Origin: Diphasiastrum complanatum
Lineage: Eukaryota; Streptophyta; Lycopodiopsida; Lycopodiales; Lycopodiaceae
Length of the DNA: 64,000 nt
Direction of reading: 5' to 3'
Assembly: GCA_029204225.1 (NCBI GenBank)
Contig: CM055099.1
Location: forward strand, 46,132,646-46,196,645
The position numbers and the translations under genes are program-made. How positions within the stretch are numbered: position 1 is the first letter of the stretch; each line of letters starts with the position of its first letter. The notes under the pieces are model-generated. The model ran no database searches, was not told the origin of the DNA, and worked only from the letters and a program-made list of their open reading frames with translations. Below, piece by piece: positions 36,640 to 48,851 of this stretch.

Positions 36640-37014
36640 AAGGTCATATCACTTAAGATAAACAAGTTAAACATAGGAATGCATAAGATTATTGGTACTC
36701 CTTTTCACATTGATGAGACATATCAAACTAAAGGAAGATCAATATCTTATCATTCATCCAACAACTTCATTGTTTATGTAAATCAACTAGTAAGATACAT
36801 GATTGCATTAAATGATGCAACCTTTTGAAAAGGTGAGTAATAAAATAGTCATAGTACTTAAATTAGAGGATTAGAAATTGTTAAAGCGCAGAAAATGGAG
36901 AGGGTTAGTATAACGCTCATGAACGGTGCTATATCACAAACAAGAGATCAAGGAAATAATTTCAGTTTCAGTGTCCAATCTGAAAACGACATTTGGTGGT
37001 TGATAGGTTTTCAG
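36640..37014 (+). pseudogene. Coding-like island, paralogue of 1070-1258
   Basis: One open stretch, 36647-36828, reads NKLNIGMHKIIGTPFHIDE, then SISYHSSNNFIVYVNQLV. After frame changes come FEKVSNKIVIVLKLE and EIVKAQKMERVSITLMNGA, then NNFSFSVQSENDIWWLIGFQ. It ends at cag|gtac, a possible donor. The last part is homologous to the island at 1070-1258, which it matches in block order, ending and donor position. The family is unknown. Confidence 0.45.
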
Positions 37015-37369
37015 GTACTTTTTTCCATTATTAGATTAGATTGAATAACAAATATTATTTCTGATTGATCCAAGAGTTGATGAAAACATCTATCGTGTCA
37101 ATCTATTAATGAATAAATTGATTATCATCATCATACATTATATATTTGTGCAGATATACATACAAAATGTCATTGAGTTGTTGAGTTGTTTGATGTGGAT
37201 CTTGGTTGAAGTAGTGGATGTCACTGTCTAGGTAGTTAGCAGTAGTGGATGTCATTTTCCCGGTAGATAGTGTTCATGGTTGTCGCTATCTAAACAAATG
37301 GTGGCGTAGCTGTTGTCATTATCAAGGCAATTGCACAGTAGCCACTACAACATTCTGGAGGATTTTCGA

Positions 37370-37665
37370 ACCTATTACCGAGGCTTTAATGAAGAATTTA
37401 AAAAAAAAAAAAAACATTGTATGCCTTGGTGTAAACCCTGAAGTATGTCTCGGAATGAGATCCTCGATAATTGCCTCGATAATCGAGGCTTCTTCACCTC
37501 ATTTTTTGTGTTTTTTATAGAACACATATACCGAGAGATACATCGAGGCCCCTCGGTATATCCCTCCCAACAAGCTATTGGTGACCCTCTCTATTCCGAT
37601 GGGTATCCCTTGGTATATCTCTATCAAAAGTTTACCTTGTTCTAAGGGTTATTCCGAGGGTTTAA
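37370..37665. repeat. ccgagg/cctcgg-rich non-coding segment
   Basis: Short complementary phrases recur: ccgaggc, cctcgataatcgaggc, ccgagag, catcgaggcccctcggtata, ccgaggg. They resemble the hairpin arms at 16963-17003. This may be a fragment of a foldback or miniature inverted-repeat element; its ends could not be fixed. Confidence 0.4.
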
Positions 37666-37688
37666 AAGCAGAAAAAAAAATTTCAAGA

Positions 37689-37729
37689 CAGAATGGAGCC
37701 AGTTTACTTGCTCCACTGGCTCCATTCTG
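37689..37729. repeat. Perfect 15-bp inverted repeat (hairpin)
   Basis: cagaatggagccagt at 37689-37703 and its exact reverse complement actggctccattctg at 37715-37729, with an 11-base loop. It has the shape of a stable RNA hairpin or a foldback element core. No poly-T tail follows, so a bacterial-type terminator is not implied. Confidence 0.9.
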
Positions 37730-38113
37730 CCTTAAAATGGACTCCATCCGACCCCAAGAGTCTTTTGCACCACTTCTTACGAAGTTGGTAAGCAAAATCA
37801 TTTGTTCATTCATTAATGTTAACAAAAAAAAGTTCCAAACTTATTTTTGTTACATTTTAAGCACTTAAAAATTGATGAAAGAAACTTAAATTCAACGAAT
37901 ATATATTCATACATAAATGTTCCAAGTACAGAGATATGTTACAAATTGGATTATTATAATATACCTAAGTATAATTAGATCCAACTAAGTCATCTTCATC
38001 CTGGCCATTGACGTCGCAATCGGACTCATGTGACTGCGATGCATGGGATTGAGACTATGATACCTGCATCCAATAAAGATGATTTAGTTATCTGAGAAAT
38101 GTGATGAGAGTGA
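37730..38113. other. No gene seen
   Basis: AT-rich, with no recognisable motif. Confidence 0.4.
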
Positions 38114-38660
38114 TGTTGGATTTACTCCTCCTCCTCTCCTAAATCCCATTTTCAATCTGCCTCCATACTTGTTGCATATTTACTAATGTTGTCACGCAGC
38201 CTGCATATTTACACGCAAATTTGCACAGACGAATAAAAGGCGAAAGAATCGCGAACACTGTGTTTTTACACAATTTATGGTGACAGGCAAAAAGAGGACA
38301 CTATCCTACATAATGCCAAAGGTGTCCTAAAAACTAAGGCACCCTGTAAATCTTATCCTAAGGCCATTCGTAAGAGTGACCCACTTTTCGCATCATCACC
38401 AACGTTCACTTCACCACTAGCTGACATCGCACCCTTTTTATGCTCACTCCATGCAGTTACATTAACAGATTGGACAACGATTGCAGCCACCCACAATCTC
38501 CTACAGACAGCACATCCATTCTGTACTTTCACATCTGCACACCTGTAATATTATGTATATATATTGGATACCATTCATGTATTCAATATAGGGAGGAGAA
38601 GCGAGATAAGAAGAGACTAAGTAAAGAGGTTTCATTCCTCATTATAGACAAAATAAGCTT
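38114..38660 (+). repeat. Copia F-type LTR, left copy
   Basis: Starts tgttggattt and runs parallel to the LTR at 52610: tcacgcagc-gcatattt, gacgaataaaag-gaaagaatc, ggcaccctgtaaatcttatc, gagataagaagagactaagt, cattatagacaaaataagct. Similarity stops at 38660. No primer-binding site follows, so it is a solo or truncated LTR, or the 5' LTR of an element broken by later insertions. Confidence 0.8.
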
Positions 38661-39437
38661 TGTACATACACATTTCTACGCAGAGCTGAGTATCAATAGA
38701 GACTGAAGAGCAAGTTCCTATAGCTTGAGCATCCTTTCCCTTTGCTATCTTTCACATAATTACTTCTTATCATTTGTGTGAATACACTCTGTATGATCTG
38801 TGATTGATTGTGATACTGTTCTGTTTGCGTCACACACATTTCTTACGTTATACTAAATTTTAGCTACTTAAACATGGATTTTCAGACGACACCAGCAAGT
38901 AACAATTCTGACTAATGTGTGCAGGGAATTAGCCGAAGCTGTTAAGCATAACCTTTAGCAGAACTTCTTTCAAACTCTGAATGAGCTATGTGTTCAGATA
39001 ATGAGATTGTTTGATGTTTTGATTTGTTTGCTTTCTGCATTAAGAACTAATTTTCTGTGTTTGATTAAGAAGAATCCTTAGCCAATGTGATTCTACTTGA
39101 TGAATCTATTTGCTAGTTGTTGTCTGTTCTAGTTGTTTACCTGATGTTTGAAGAGCTTGGAAGATAAAGTAATCTTTACAATTGCAGACCTTGACCAAAT
39201 AGTTTCATCATTGGTGTTCCTGGATGCCAATTTACCCGGCAAATATCTTTGGATAACCAATTATGTCGCTGTAGTATTCATTGTGAATTTTATATATTCT
39301 AGTTTGTTTACCATCATACATACATTTACCATGCAAAGGATGATATTATTCTCTCTCTTGGGGAACAATCAAACCTTTTATCCTATGTAATTCATCGCTT
39401 TTGTGGAAATCTATAACAACTAGGCCACCACATAATT
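38661..39437 (+). other. Probable 5' LTR region of gypsy E
   Basis: No gene. The segment ends accaca just before the primer-binding site at 39438, as an LTR end would. A matching 3' LTR after 51080 was not recognised, so its left limit is undefined. Confidence 0.4.
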
Positions 39438-39454
39438 TGGCGCCGTTGCCAAGG
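39438..39454 (+). other. Gypsy E primer-binding site
   Basis: tggcgccgttgccaagg, preceded by ataatt, matches the site used by Athila/Tat-type Ty3-gypsy elements of plants (there tggcgccgttgccgggg). It marks the start of the internal region. Confidence 0.8.
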
Positions 39455-39607
39455 AGATGAATTTCACCTTTTGCAATATTTTTAAGTGTATTACATCTAC
39501 AAATCATTCTCATGTAATTCATGCCAAGAACATACTCTCAAGCAACTATTGAACAGAAATGTTTAGAGCGTGCATAGCGATTAGAAGCATATAGGAAGTC
39601 TAGAGAT

Positions 39608-40660
39608 TTGTATTTGCAGAATTTGCAAAACTCACCAGTTAGAGCAAGATTGACACCTGAATCGTTTAATGATCTTCTAAACGCTACTACAACATTTGTA
39701 GATTCATTTGAGAAAAGATCCATTGAAACACCAAGTTCTACAGGTTCACCTGAATCAGATTCGTCTGATTCTTCTTCTGAACCAAGTTCAAAATCTTTGT
39801 CCAAGCGAAGTTTAGATTCGGATCCTCCAAGTTCATCTAGTTCACCACTATCTATTAATATGGCTAATCCAGCACCACCCACATCTACAAAAATCAGATA
39901 CGATTTCTTTAAGGGATCATCATCTGAAGATGTGGATCGCTATTTGTCGCAATTTGAATCCATTACCATAGCAAACAAAGAGCAAACGGACGAGGATAAA
40001 GTTAGAATTTTGCCAGGTCTTCTACGGAAGCAGGCTAGGATCTGGTACAGTCAATTAGTACCGAAAACAGTTTATACTTGGAATGCTTTAAAAGAAACAT
40101 TCCTTAAACAATTTAAGAAAATAGGATATTCCACTAGATTGTTGGCTCGGCTTAACTTTGTTGAGAAAAAACCAAAGGAATCACTTTAAAAATATACTTG
40201 TAGGATTAAGAATTTAATAGAAAAGTTAGGAGCCCAATATCCAGTTCATATGCAAAATGAATGGTTCTTGGGTGGTTTGCCTAAGAAAATGGATCGTTAT
40301 TGTTGACAAGGTTTGATGACTTCTTTGGAAGATGTCGTCGCCTCTGTCGAGAATTACAAAACCTCTCAAATTTCTCGCAAATGGAGAAATGAAAGAAAAA
40401 GTAGTAAAAAGCACAAATTTAAATGAATAGAAGAATCTGAAACATCTACTGAGTCTGATCAGAATCTGATTCAGTGGATATGGAAGAATCTTCTGAGTAT
40501 TTATCTTATTCTTTTTCATCAGAAGAAGAATCTTCTTATAGGAAAACCAAGAATAGGAACTCAGAAAGAAAGAAAAGAATGGAGAAATCCGAAAAGATGG
40601 ATCCATTAAGGAAAAGTGTTGAGTTGTTAACAAAAGAAATGAGCGATTTAAAGGTCCAAA
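39608..40660 (+). pseudogene. Gypsy E gag
   Basis: The N-terminal part is rich in Ser, Pro and Asp. Then comes a retrotransposon Gag core: YDFFKGSSSEDVDRYLSQFE, KVRILPGLLRKQARIWYSQL, TWNALKETFLKQFKKIGYS. A stop at 40187 interrupts it. Homologous frame continues (LIEKLGAQYPVHMQNEWFLG, GLPKKMDRYC) with further stops. It is capsid protein by family. The start is uncertain because upstream frames are short. Confidence 0.8.
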
Positions 40661-40675
40661 TATGATGTTAAAGCC

Positions 40676-41000
40676 AAGCGAAAGAAAGCGAAGCCTAACG
40701 CCGATGTTTGGTGTACCGCTTGTGGGAAGGAAGGTCATTTTCAGACCAACTGTCCCAGTTTACAGACTAATTATTTAGAAGATGAACTATTCCTCTGTCC
40801 GATTAATAATCATGAGGAGGTAGCTTAATTCCACTCCACCAACCAGAGTAAGGGGTTCGTGCTACAATTGCGGAGCCCCGGGTCACTATTCACCTGATTG
40901 CTCTGAACCTAGGAGATCAGTAGGATATGTGCCGCTCTGCGCTAACTGTAAAGGCAAAGGGCGTGTCACTGCTGAATGTCCTCAGCCACAATAGCCATGG
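40676..41000 (+). pseudogene. Gypsy E nucleocapsid with three zinc knuckles
   Basis: CTACGKEGHFQTNC near 40710-40751 and CYNCGAPGHYSPDC near 40860-40901 are complete CX2CX4HX4C knuckles. A third, CANCKGKGRVTAEC near 40940-40981, lacks the His. They lie in different frames, separated by stops. Confidence 0.8.
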
Positions 41001-41021
41001 TCTAAACAAAGGTCTGTAAAT

Positions 41022-41561
41022 TTGCCTAGGAAAGATGACCTTCAGTCATCTAAGACTAACACTGACATGATAGTTCAGATGATACAAGTAGAGTCTGAAT
41101 TATTAGATCAAGATCATCAATGGCCAGAATTAGAGAAAAAAATAAATAAACTAACTACAAGAAGTAGTAAAGATTCTTTGACTCTTAAAGATAAGAAGAA
41201 AACTAAGACAAAAATTGCGAAAACTGCGAAAAACGCGACAGAAAAAGCGAAGGTCGCAAAACAGTTAGTAAAAATTTCTAGTAATAAAGAATTAAAACTT
41301 GATAAGTCTAGTGGAAAACATTATGATGTTGATATTAGTTCAGAAGCTAAGAAGCTTTTAGACGAAGAAACTAGACAAGTTAAGAAAGTGACATTTTCAG
41401 ATCCAGTTATAAGTAGCAAGATACCTAGAAATATGTCGTCACTTAGAAACCATTCTTATAATATTGTCGAAGACCTTGTTTCTAGAATGCCCAATATAAC
41501 TTTTAAACAGTTATTAGATGATAACCAATATTATAAGAAAAAAATTAAGCAATTTTTATAA
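41022..41561 (+). pseudogene. Gypsy E lysine-rich linker between knuckles and protease
   Basis: Open frame of 179 codons, very rich in Lys (KDKKKTKTKIAKTAKNATEK) and ending FKQLLDDNQYYKKKIKQFL. In this class it would join nucleocapsid to protease. No catalytic motif. Confidence 0.6.
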
Positions 41562-41574
41562 AATAAAAAGAGAA

Positions 41575-42507
41575 GAAAAGCAAAGTTACCAGTAGTCAAC
41601 ATAGGATTAGTTAATTACGGTGATGAAGGCCAACCAGAGATTCAAGTAGTAATTAATGGCTGCATCTTAAATAATGTACCCATAAGATTCCGGATCTAAT
41701 ATAATGACTGAAGAAACAACATATGAATTAGGCATTCATCATAGAATAGCACCCACCTTAAGACATTTAAGGTTAGCCAATGCAACTAAAAGATCACCAG
41801 TAGGAGAACTGGCTCAGGTTATAGTTTATGTTGGAGACTATAAGTTTCTTATGGATTTTATAATATTAAAAACTACAAGACAATCGTCATATAAAGTGTT
41901 ATTAGAACGACCATGGCTCTATCAGGCCGATGTTATAACCCACTAGAAGAAGACAGAGATTACCTTCAGAAACCAAATGGAGACACCGACAGGAAAAAGT
42001 CATAAAAAAATTTTCATATCATGGGAAAAAGATAAGTACGAAGGTGAGACACCTACATCTTCCTCGAGCTATACTTCGGAGGAAGAAGGGCTTCAGTCAG
42101 TAGGGACTGAGGAAGGGGAGATGTTAGTTACACTAAGTATACCTGCATATAGTAATAGAGTAGAATATGTAGATAGAGGAGATTGTGGAGTTCCAGGTAT
42201 TAGTGCGATCATAGGAGATCAGACCATAGATAGAATACTCATAGACTCAGGATCTAGTATCAACTTAGTAACAAAATTAATGGTTAAAGAATTAGGATTA
42301 GAAAACCAGATACAGCCTATCACTTATCACGAATTCCATTTAGCATATGTGACTAAATGTATACCAGTAGGTGAGCTAAAAGATATTAACGTAGTTATAG
42401 AGACAGAGACGTTTGTTATGAATTTCCTTGTTAAATTTCTAGTAGATACACCACCTTATTCAATATTATTTGAAGACCATGGTTATATCAAGCAGATGCT
42501 ATTATAA
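41575..42507 (+). pseudogene. Gypsy E tandem aspartic-protease domains
   Basis: Domain 1 (about 41600-41946) has a one-base shift in its active site: PI then DSGSNIMTEET, followed by SPVGELAQVIVYVGDY and YKVLLERPWLYQAD. Domain 2 (about 42190-42507) has ILIDSGSSINLVTKLMVKEL, IPVGELKDINVVIETETFVM and PPYSILFEDHGYIKQ. Both show the retropepsin order (DSG loop, PVGEL strand, final LLGRPWL-like block), with the last block clear in domain 1 and decayed in domain 2. A Ser/Glu-rich linker separates them. Ty3-gypsy elements normally have one. Confidence 0.7.
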
Positions 42508-42549
42508 ATTGGTCTACCAAACATATATTTTTTCCATGTATTCTCACAG

Positions 42550-43567
42550 CCAGTAGGGGGTCACCTTTTGAGATGGGGTGAGGAGTTAGCTAGACCTGCT
42601 GAATCATGGATCAATTTCATAGAATGCTATGAGATTGATGAGGAAGAAGAAATACCGAGAACATCCAAGTCAAGAGAAGTTCTGGGTGAAACCAGAGCAA
42701 GTCTGACCGAGGGGATGGTAGATAAAACAAATTATATAGAAATAGAAATTGATAAAGGTAAGACTTTGGATCTATATAAACACCAATTGAACCAGGAACG
42801 TGAAGAGTATATATTGCTTTTTCAAAAATATCAAAACATGTTTGCTTGGTCGATGGATGATTTAATAGGAATACCAGTTAAATGGGGCGAACATAGAATA
42901 GATCTTATTTAGGGAACAATACCCGTTAGACAGCGTCAATATAGATTGAATCTGAAGTACTCATTATTAGTAAAAGATGAATTAGATAGATGTCTTAGAG
43001 CGGGTATTATATATCATGTTCTAGGCAACGAGTGGGTGTCACCAATAGTTATAGTACCTAAGAAGAAGACGGGCAAGATTAGAGTTTGTCAAGATTTTAG
43101 GAAACTAAATGCTGTTACAACAAAGGATTATCATCCTCTACCGTATACAGATACCATTCTTGACCAGGTAGCTAGTCATGAACATTATAGATTTTTAGAT
43201 GGATTCTCAGGTTATAACCAAGTTTTTATAAAAGAGCGAGATAGATCCAAAAATACTTTCACAACTGATTGGGGGACGTACGCGTATACGCGAATGCCCT
43301 TTGGTCTTTGTAATGCACCTGCCACATTCCAACGTATGATGACAAATATTTTTCAAAAAAATTTAAGAAAGTTTTTAGAAATTTTCAAGGATGACTTTTG
43401 TGTCTATTCATCAACTAAAAGCCATTTAGATGCATTAGAGAAAACATTGAGAAGATGTCAAGAGACATCTCTTAAACTGCATCCAACTAAGTGTTACTTT
43501 GGGATGAGGGAAGACATCCTTTTAGGGCATAAAATTTCGAAGGATGGTATACAAGCCGACATCGGAA
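42550..43567 (+). pseudogene. Gypsy E reverse transcriptase, N-terminal and central part
   Basis: After a linker (YILLFQKYQNMFAWSMDDL) and a stop at 42910-42912 comes RT: GIIYHVLGNEWVSPIVIVPK, KIRVCQDFRKLNAVT, YRFLDGFSGYNQV, YTRMPFGLCNAPATFQRMM. The catalytic region reads IFKDDFCVYSS, so YVDD is altered to FKDD. HPTKCYFGMREDILLGHKIS leads into the thumb. The frame is cut at 43567 by copia C and resumes at 49549 (KIKMILELLEPTNLRELRGF). Confidence 0.9.
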
Positions 43568-44259
43568 TGTGAAAAGTACAGTACTAAGGACCATAAATGG
43601 ATCTTTGAATGATCCATAGGGTGATTGTATGCTTGTTAAACAATCTATCAAAAACTAGTCATCAAAAAACAAGATCTAGTTTAGCAGCTTGATAGGAAAC
43701 AAGTAGAGACAATCAAAGCATTGATCAATTAGTATAATCCAACTCCACACGTGTGGAAATAAGGCTGTAGTACGGCCTGTAGACAATGTTTACAAAGTGC
43801 CAAAGCTGGATTTCATTGGAAATCAAGAGTAATCACCATACAATGAGAGGAAACTCGAGTTTCTCCTTGAGGCTCCAAAAAAGTTTCTATCTTCTCACTA
43901 TGCAGAATGGGAATACATAGTAAAACACACTTCCTTTGCTAAGTTAGGTGAAAATCCAGCATGTAATAAGGAAGTAGACTCCACTTTCTTGCCCTAATGT
44001 GAAAACCCTAGCCTAGATCCAAGAGTCATGCTTGGTAGGTGCATGGTAGGAACAAATCTCATCATAAATCATGGTCTAGATCCTACAAAGTAGGAATCAC
44101 TACCAAATGGACACAACCACTCCTCTTGACTCGTGGTAACCTACTTTAGGTGTGTATGTACAAGTGACACTTTGGCCATTCAAGTCATCAACAAACAATA
44201 TTGACAAAATGTACAATATTCTACATGGCTAGATTTGCCAATGTAGGCAATTTTTCACA
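43568..44259 (-). repeat. Copia C 3' LTR
   Basis: Plus strand tgtgaaaagtac to caatttttcaca. It contains ccacacgtgtgg near 43746, followed by ggctgtagtacggcc. Confidence 0.97.
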
Positions 44260-44271
44260 CGGAAAAATAAA
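44260..44271. other. 12-bp copy of the right target flank inside copia C
   Basis: cggaaaaataaa follows the 3' LTR internally and also follows the 5' LTR outside the element (49544-49555). On the element strand this is a pyrimidine run where the polypurine tract should be. Confidence 0.8.
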
Positions 44272-44285
44272 TCTAGCCTTGGAGA

Positions 44286-47200
44286 TCACAATGCTTTTAT
44301 CAATAGCTCCAATTGAAGATCTAAGCTTGACAAATGAATCTTTAGGAAAGGTTTAGTAAACAAATCAGCCAAGCAACTTGATGATGGCACGTGTTGGAGC
44401 TTGATCTCTTTAGCTTGCACTTTTTCCCTCACGAAATGATGAGCAATTTCGATGTGTTTGCTCCTTGCATGGAATGTAGGATTAGTTGCAAGTGATTGGG
44501 CTGATTGGTTGTCACAATAGATGATAGGGATCTCCTCCTCCATGACATGAAGCTCCACCAATAGCCTTTTGAGCCACAAGACCTCCTTGCATGTTGATGT
44601 CAAGGCCTTGTATTCGGATTCTGTGGAAGATAGGGAGATGGTATCTTGCTTTTTGGAAAGCCATGATACTACTCCATCACATAGAAAGGTGGCAAAGGCA
44701 TTGTTGATCTTCTATCCACTTTGTCACCTGCAAAATCCAAGTCACTATAGGCTCTTAAGCCAAGATTAGTTCCTCTATACAAAATGCCAAAATTCTTAGT
44801 GGATGAAATGTATCTAAGAACTCTTTTGGCCATCTTCCAATGTGAAACTAGAGGACTTTGCATGAATTGGCTTAACTTTCCAACACTATAACTAAGATCA
44901 GGTCTAGTTATAGTTAAATAGATCAAGAAGCCAATAAGTCTTCTATATAATGTGATGTCCTCAAAGGATGCTTCATCACAACCAATAGATGTTTTTACAT
45001 GTTGCTCCATTGGTGTCTCAATGCCTTTACAATTCTTCATTCCAAATCTATCTAGGATGAATGTAGCATATTTAGATTGAAAAATGAATCTAAAATCACA
45101 TCCTCTAATAACCTCTATTCCAAGAATGAAGCTCAATAGGCCGAGATCTACCATCTTAAACTCTTTTGCTAAAGCAATTTTTACATCTCTAATTCCATCT
45201 AGATCATTACCACTCAAGATAATGTCATCTACATACAAAACAAGAATAATGATCATGCCATCATGAAAACTTATATACAATGATGGATCATAGGCATTCA
45301 TTACAAAATTGATGAAAATGAGAAAAGAGTTTAGCCTAGAGTACCATGCTCTAGGTGCTTGCTTGAGCCCATAAAGGCTCTTCTTCAAAGAAACACACCT
45401 TTTCTTCATGTTTTGTCTTGATGAAGCCCTCAGGTTGCCTCATGTAGATCTCTTCCTCCAAATAACCATTGAGGAATGCATTTGTGAAGTCAAGTTGGAA
45501 TAGCTCCCAATTGAAGGTTGTAGCAAGACTAATGATCAACCTGATAGTAACAAGCTTAGCCACAGGAGCAAAAGTCTCATCATAATCAATGCCTTTGATT
45601 TGTAAAAAACCTTTGGCAACAAGCCTAGCTTTAAGCTTGCTTATTGATCCATCTTGATTATACTTCAATCTAAATACCCTCTTGCAGTCAAGAGGTTTCT
45701 TCCCTTGAGGAAGATCCACAAGATCCCAAGTATGATTCTCAATAAGAGCATCATACTCTACTTGCATAGCATCCATCCAACTTTTAGACTTACAAGCATC
45801 TTCATAGCATGTTGGCTCATCTAACATTGAAGTAAGAAAGGTGTAAGATGTGAAAGATGATGAGCCTTCCCTTTGATCACCTTGACCATCATAGGTGAGC
45901 CTCAATGGCTCGGATCTTGCCCTTGTAGATCTTCTTGGAGTTCTTGGAGTTCTTGCATCTTGAGGTGGATCCTCAAGTTCTTCTTCACTTGGAAGCTCCT
46001 CCTCCATCCTAGCATGATCCTTGGCATCAAGATGATTAGTAGCATTATCATCCAAATCACAAGCATGTCCTTCATAAAAAATAACATCCCTACTCACTAT
46101 CACCTTGCTAGTGATGGGATTGAAGACTCTATAACCTTTGCTATTCTCACCATATCCCACAAAGATGCCTTTGATGGATGTTGCATCATCCTTCCTTCTC
46201 TTATCCAAGGATTGGTATACATAGCAAGTGGATCCAGAAACTTTGAGATCCTTGAGATTGGGCTTCTCTCCAAAGAGAGCTTCAAATGGTGTGATTCCTC
46301 CAATGGCTTGGTTTGGCAATCTATTGCACAAATAGTTAGCACAAGTTATTGCTTCACCCCAAAATGGTTTGGATAGAGAAGCATCTAGCCTTAAGGCCTT
46401 AGCACACTCACAAAGAGATCTATTTCTTCTCTCACTCACTCCATTTTATTGAGGGGTGTATGGACATGACAACTCCCTCTTTATGCCATTAGAACTACAA
46501 AAGTCAATCACCTCCATTATCACTCCTTAATACCTTAATCTTGGTAGTAAGTTGATTTTCTACCAAAGTCTCTTTACAAAAGAATCAAACACCATTGATT
46601 TGCTAGACAAGAGGTACATCAAACAAAATCTAGAATAGTCATCAATGAAAATTACATAGTACTTGGCACCACCATTAGACTCATGTGAAAATCTATGAAC
46701 ATCCGAATGGATGAGTTCAAGAGGAGAGTTTGATCTTGATGTAGATCTTGAGAAGGGTAGTTTGTGAGCCTTTGAGAGGCAGCATGCTTCACATCTCTTC
46801 CCACACTTTGACAAATGCTTAGGGAGTCCAACTGCAAGCTCCTTTGCAACCATAGATTCCATGGCTTTGTAGTTGGGGTGGCCCAACCTTTTATGCCACA
46901 GTTCCACCTTTGATAACTCCACCTTTGCCAAGTTAACACTCTCCACTGCAACATTAGCATCAAGCTTAAACAGTCTACCTTGCTTAAAACCTTTGGCTAT
47001 ACATTCATCATTTCTAAGGATGGAACAAACTCCATGCTTAAATTGTACATCTTGGCCATTATCCATTAACTGGCCAACACTAAGCGAATTCTTGGTTAGC
47101 TTAGGAACATAAAGAACATTATCAAGATTCATCCTTTTGGATGATCCCACATACAAGGGAATTGTTTCTATTCCACTTATCTTACATTCTTGACTACTTG

Positions 47201-48219
47201 CAGTATAGATTGATCTATGTAAATCATTGTAAGAAAGTAAAGTGGAGAATATGTCCTTTTGGTATGTCATGTGGGAACTTGTCCCACTATCAATCCACCA
47301 AGAATCATTGGTGTTGCTCTTGGATGATGGTGGTTTGTTGGAAACCATCAAGGATGACTCTTCATCCTCCTCCCCCTCCTGATGTGCAATGTTGCTTTGT
47401 TTGCTCTCTTGTGCCTTCTTCTTCTTGAGACATTCTGATGCAAAATGTCCTTTCTTTCCACAGAAAAAACATTTGTACTTGGACTTGTCTTTGATCTTGC
47501 CCTTTGAGCTTGAAGCCTCATCCTCCTCCTTGGCCTCCTTGAAGTGCTTCTTCTTGCCATTGGTCTTCTTCTTGCCTTTGAATGAGAAATTAGCTTTCTC
47601 ATCACCATCCTGCAGAGAAATAGCATTCATTCTTGCGTTGGTATGCATCATCCTACACCCTTCAGCCACTAATACATTGTGTAGCTTTTCTATAGTAGGC
47701 AAAGTGTCTTGGATTGCAAAGATTTGGACCAAATTTGTAAAGCCACTCCCTAGACCATTGAGGACAATCTGAACAAGCTCACTATCTTGAATCTTCTCTC
47801 CAATGGAAGCTAACTCCCTATTGAGAGACTTGATTCTTAGAACATAACCCTGTGCACTCTCATCACTTCTCTTCATGCTTTGTAGAATCTGATTACTAAG
47901 CATGAGAACCCTCAAAGTGTTACTAGACTCATAGATAGATTTTAAAGATTCCCAAGCCTCTCTAGCACTCTTACATGATGATACTTCCCTTAAAAGATCA
48001 TTGCTTACATTCATCTTAATACAGTGAAGTGCAAGCCTAGACCTCTTCTTGTATCTCACTAATTCCTGTGCACCTAGAGGTTCATCTTCATCATCTATCA
48101 GAAACTCATAAAAATCCTGGAGCACCATTAGTGACTCCATCCTCACTTTCCAAAAAGCATAATTGGTAGAATTTTAACCTCTCACTAGCTTCTAGAAGGT
48201 AGGCTCCCATTGATCCCAT
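44286..48219 (-). pseudogene. Copia C Gag-Pol, broken
   Basis: Start MGSMGAYLLEASERL at 48219, with a one-base insertion soon after (near 48170). Gag follows, with zinc knuckle CFFCGKKGHFASEC, protease WWIDSGTSSHMTYQ, GAG-pre-integrase LWHKRLGHPNYK and CEACCLSKAH, and integrase start LIHSDVHRFSHESNGG. A break lies around 46440-46560, where the second catalytic block is disrupted. Then come RT (KARLVAKGFLQIKGIDYDET, LYVDDIILSG) in two frames (break near 45400) and RNase H split near 44640 (YCDNQSAQSLATN, ADLFTKPF). At least four breaks, so it is not autonomous despite its fairly recent insertion. Leader 48220-48838 has no gene. Confidence 0.93.
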
Positions 48220-48838
48220 ATTACTAGCAAGATTCTACACACAAGATATAGATTTGTTTGGACCTGAAACTCACAAAGGTTTCTAACTTGCAGTGTTTCA
48301 CTCAAATGTTGACTTCTAATCCAACAGATGGATTTGTAATCACAATTCTATCACTCCCTCACAAAGCTGGAATGAAGATAAGATGAGATGAAAACTACTC
48401 TCAAGCAAATCTTGCCAATCTTGGCTATTTTTGGACAAAAACTGACTCTATCTCTCTCATTCACTTTGATGTACTTTCAAGACCTGGTTTCCACTTTAAG
48501 AAGGTCTGAAATCAGCCTAGATTAATTAGTTTTCATGAAACAAATTCAAAACTAATCAATGGCAAGTGATCTTGGTAGCTTATCCTAGGATTTGCACCAA
48601 AAATTACATCAAACTGACACCAGATGAGTTTTCTATGATCCAATGAATATGGGTTATTAAATGCTAGTTCAGAGACGCCCACACGTGTGAACAGTACGGA
48701 TTTTGATCCTGAAAAATTTTGGGATCAAATCCCCTCACCAAAACCTGGATACCGGCTCACCCTTCCAATACTAACTTTTTGCACCAAAACCTGCTAAAAC
48801 TGGATTAGATTCAAACACAGATCAATGGCCTTGTACTT

Positions 48839-48851
48839 GGCTCTGATACCA
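48839..48851 (-). other. Copia C primer-binding site
   Basis: Minus strand TGGTATCAGAGCC adjoining the 5' LTR; initiator methionine tRNA type. Confidence 0.95.
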
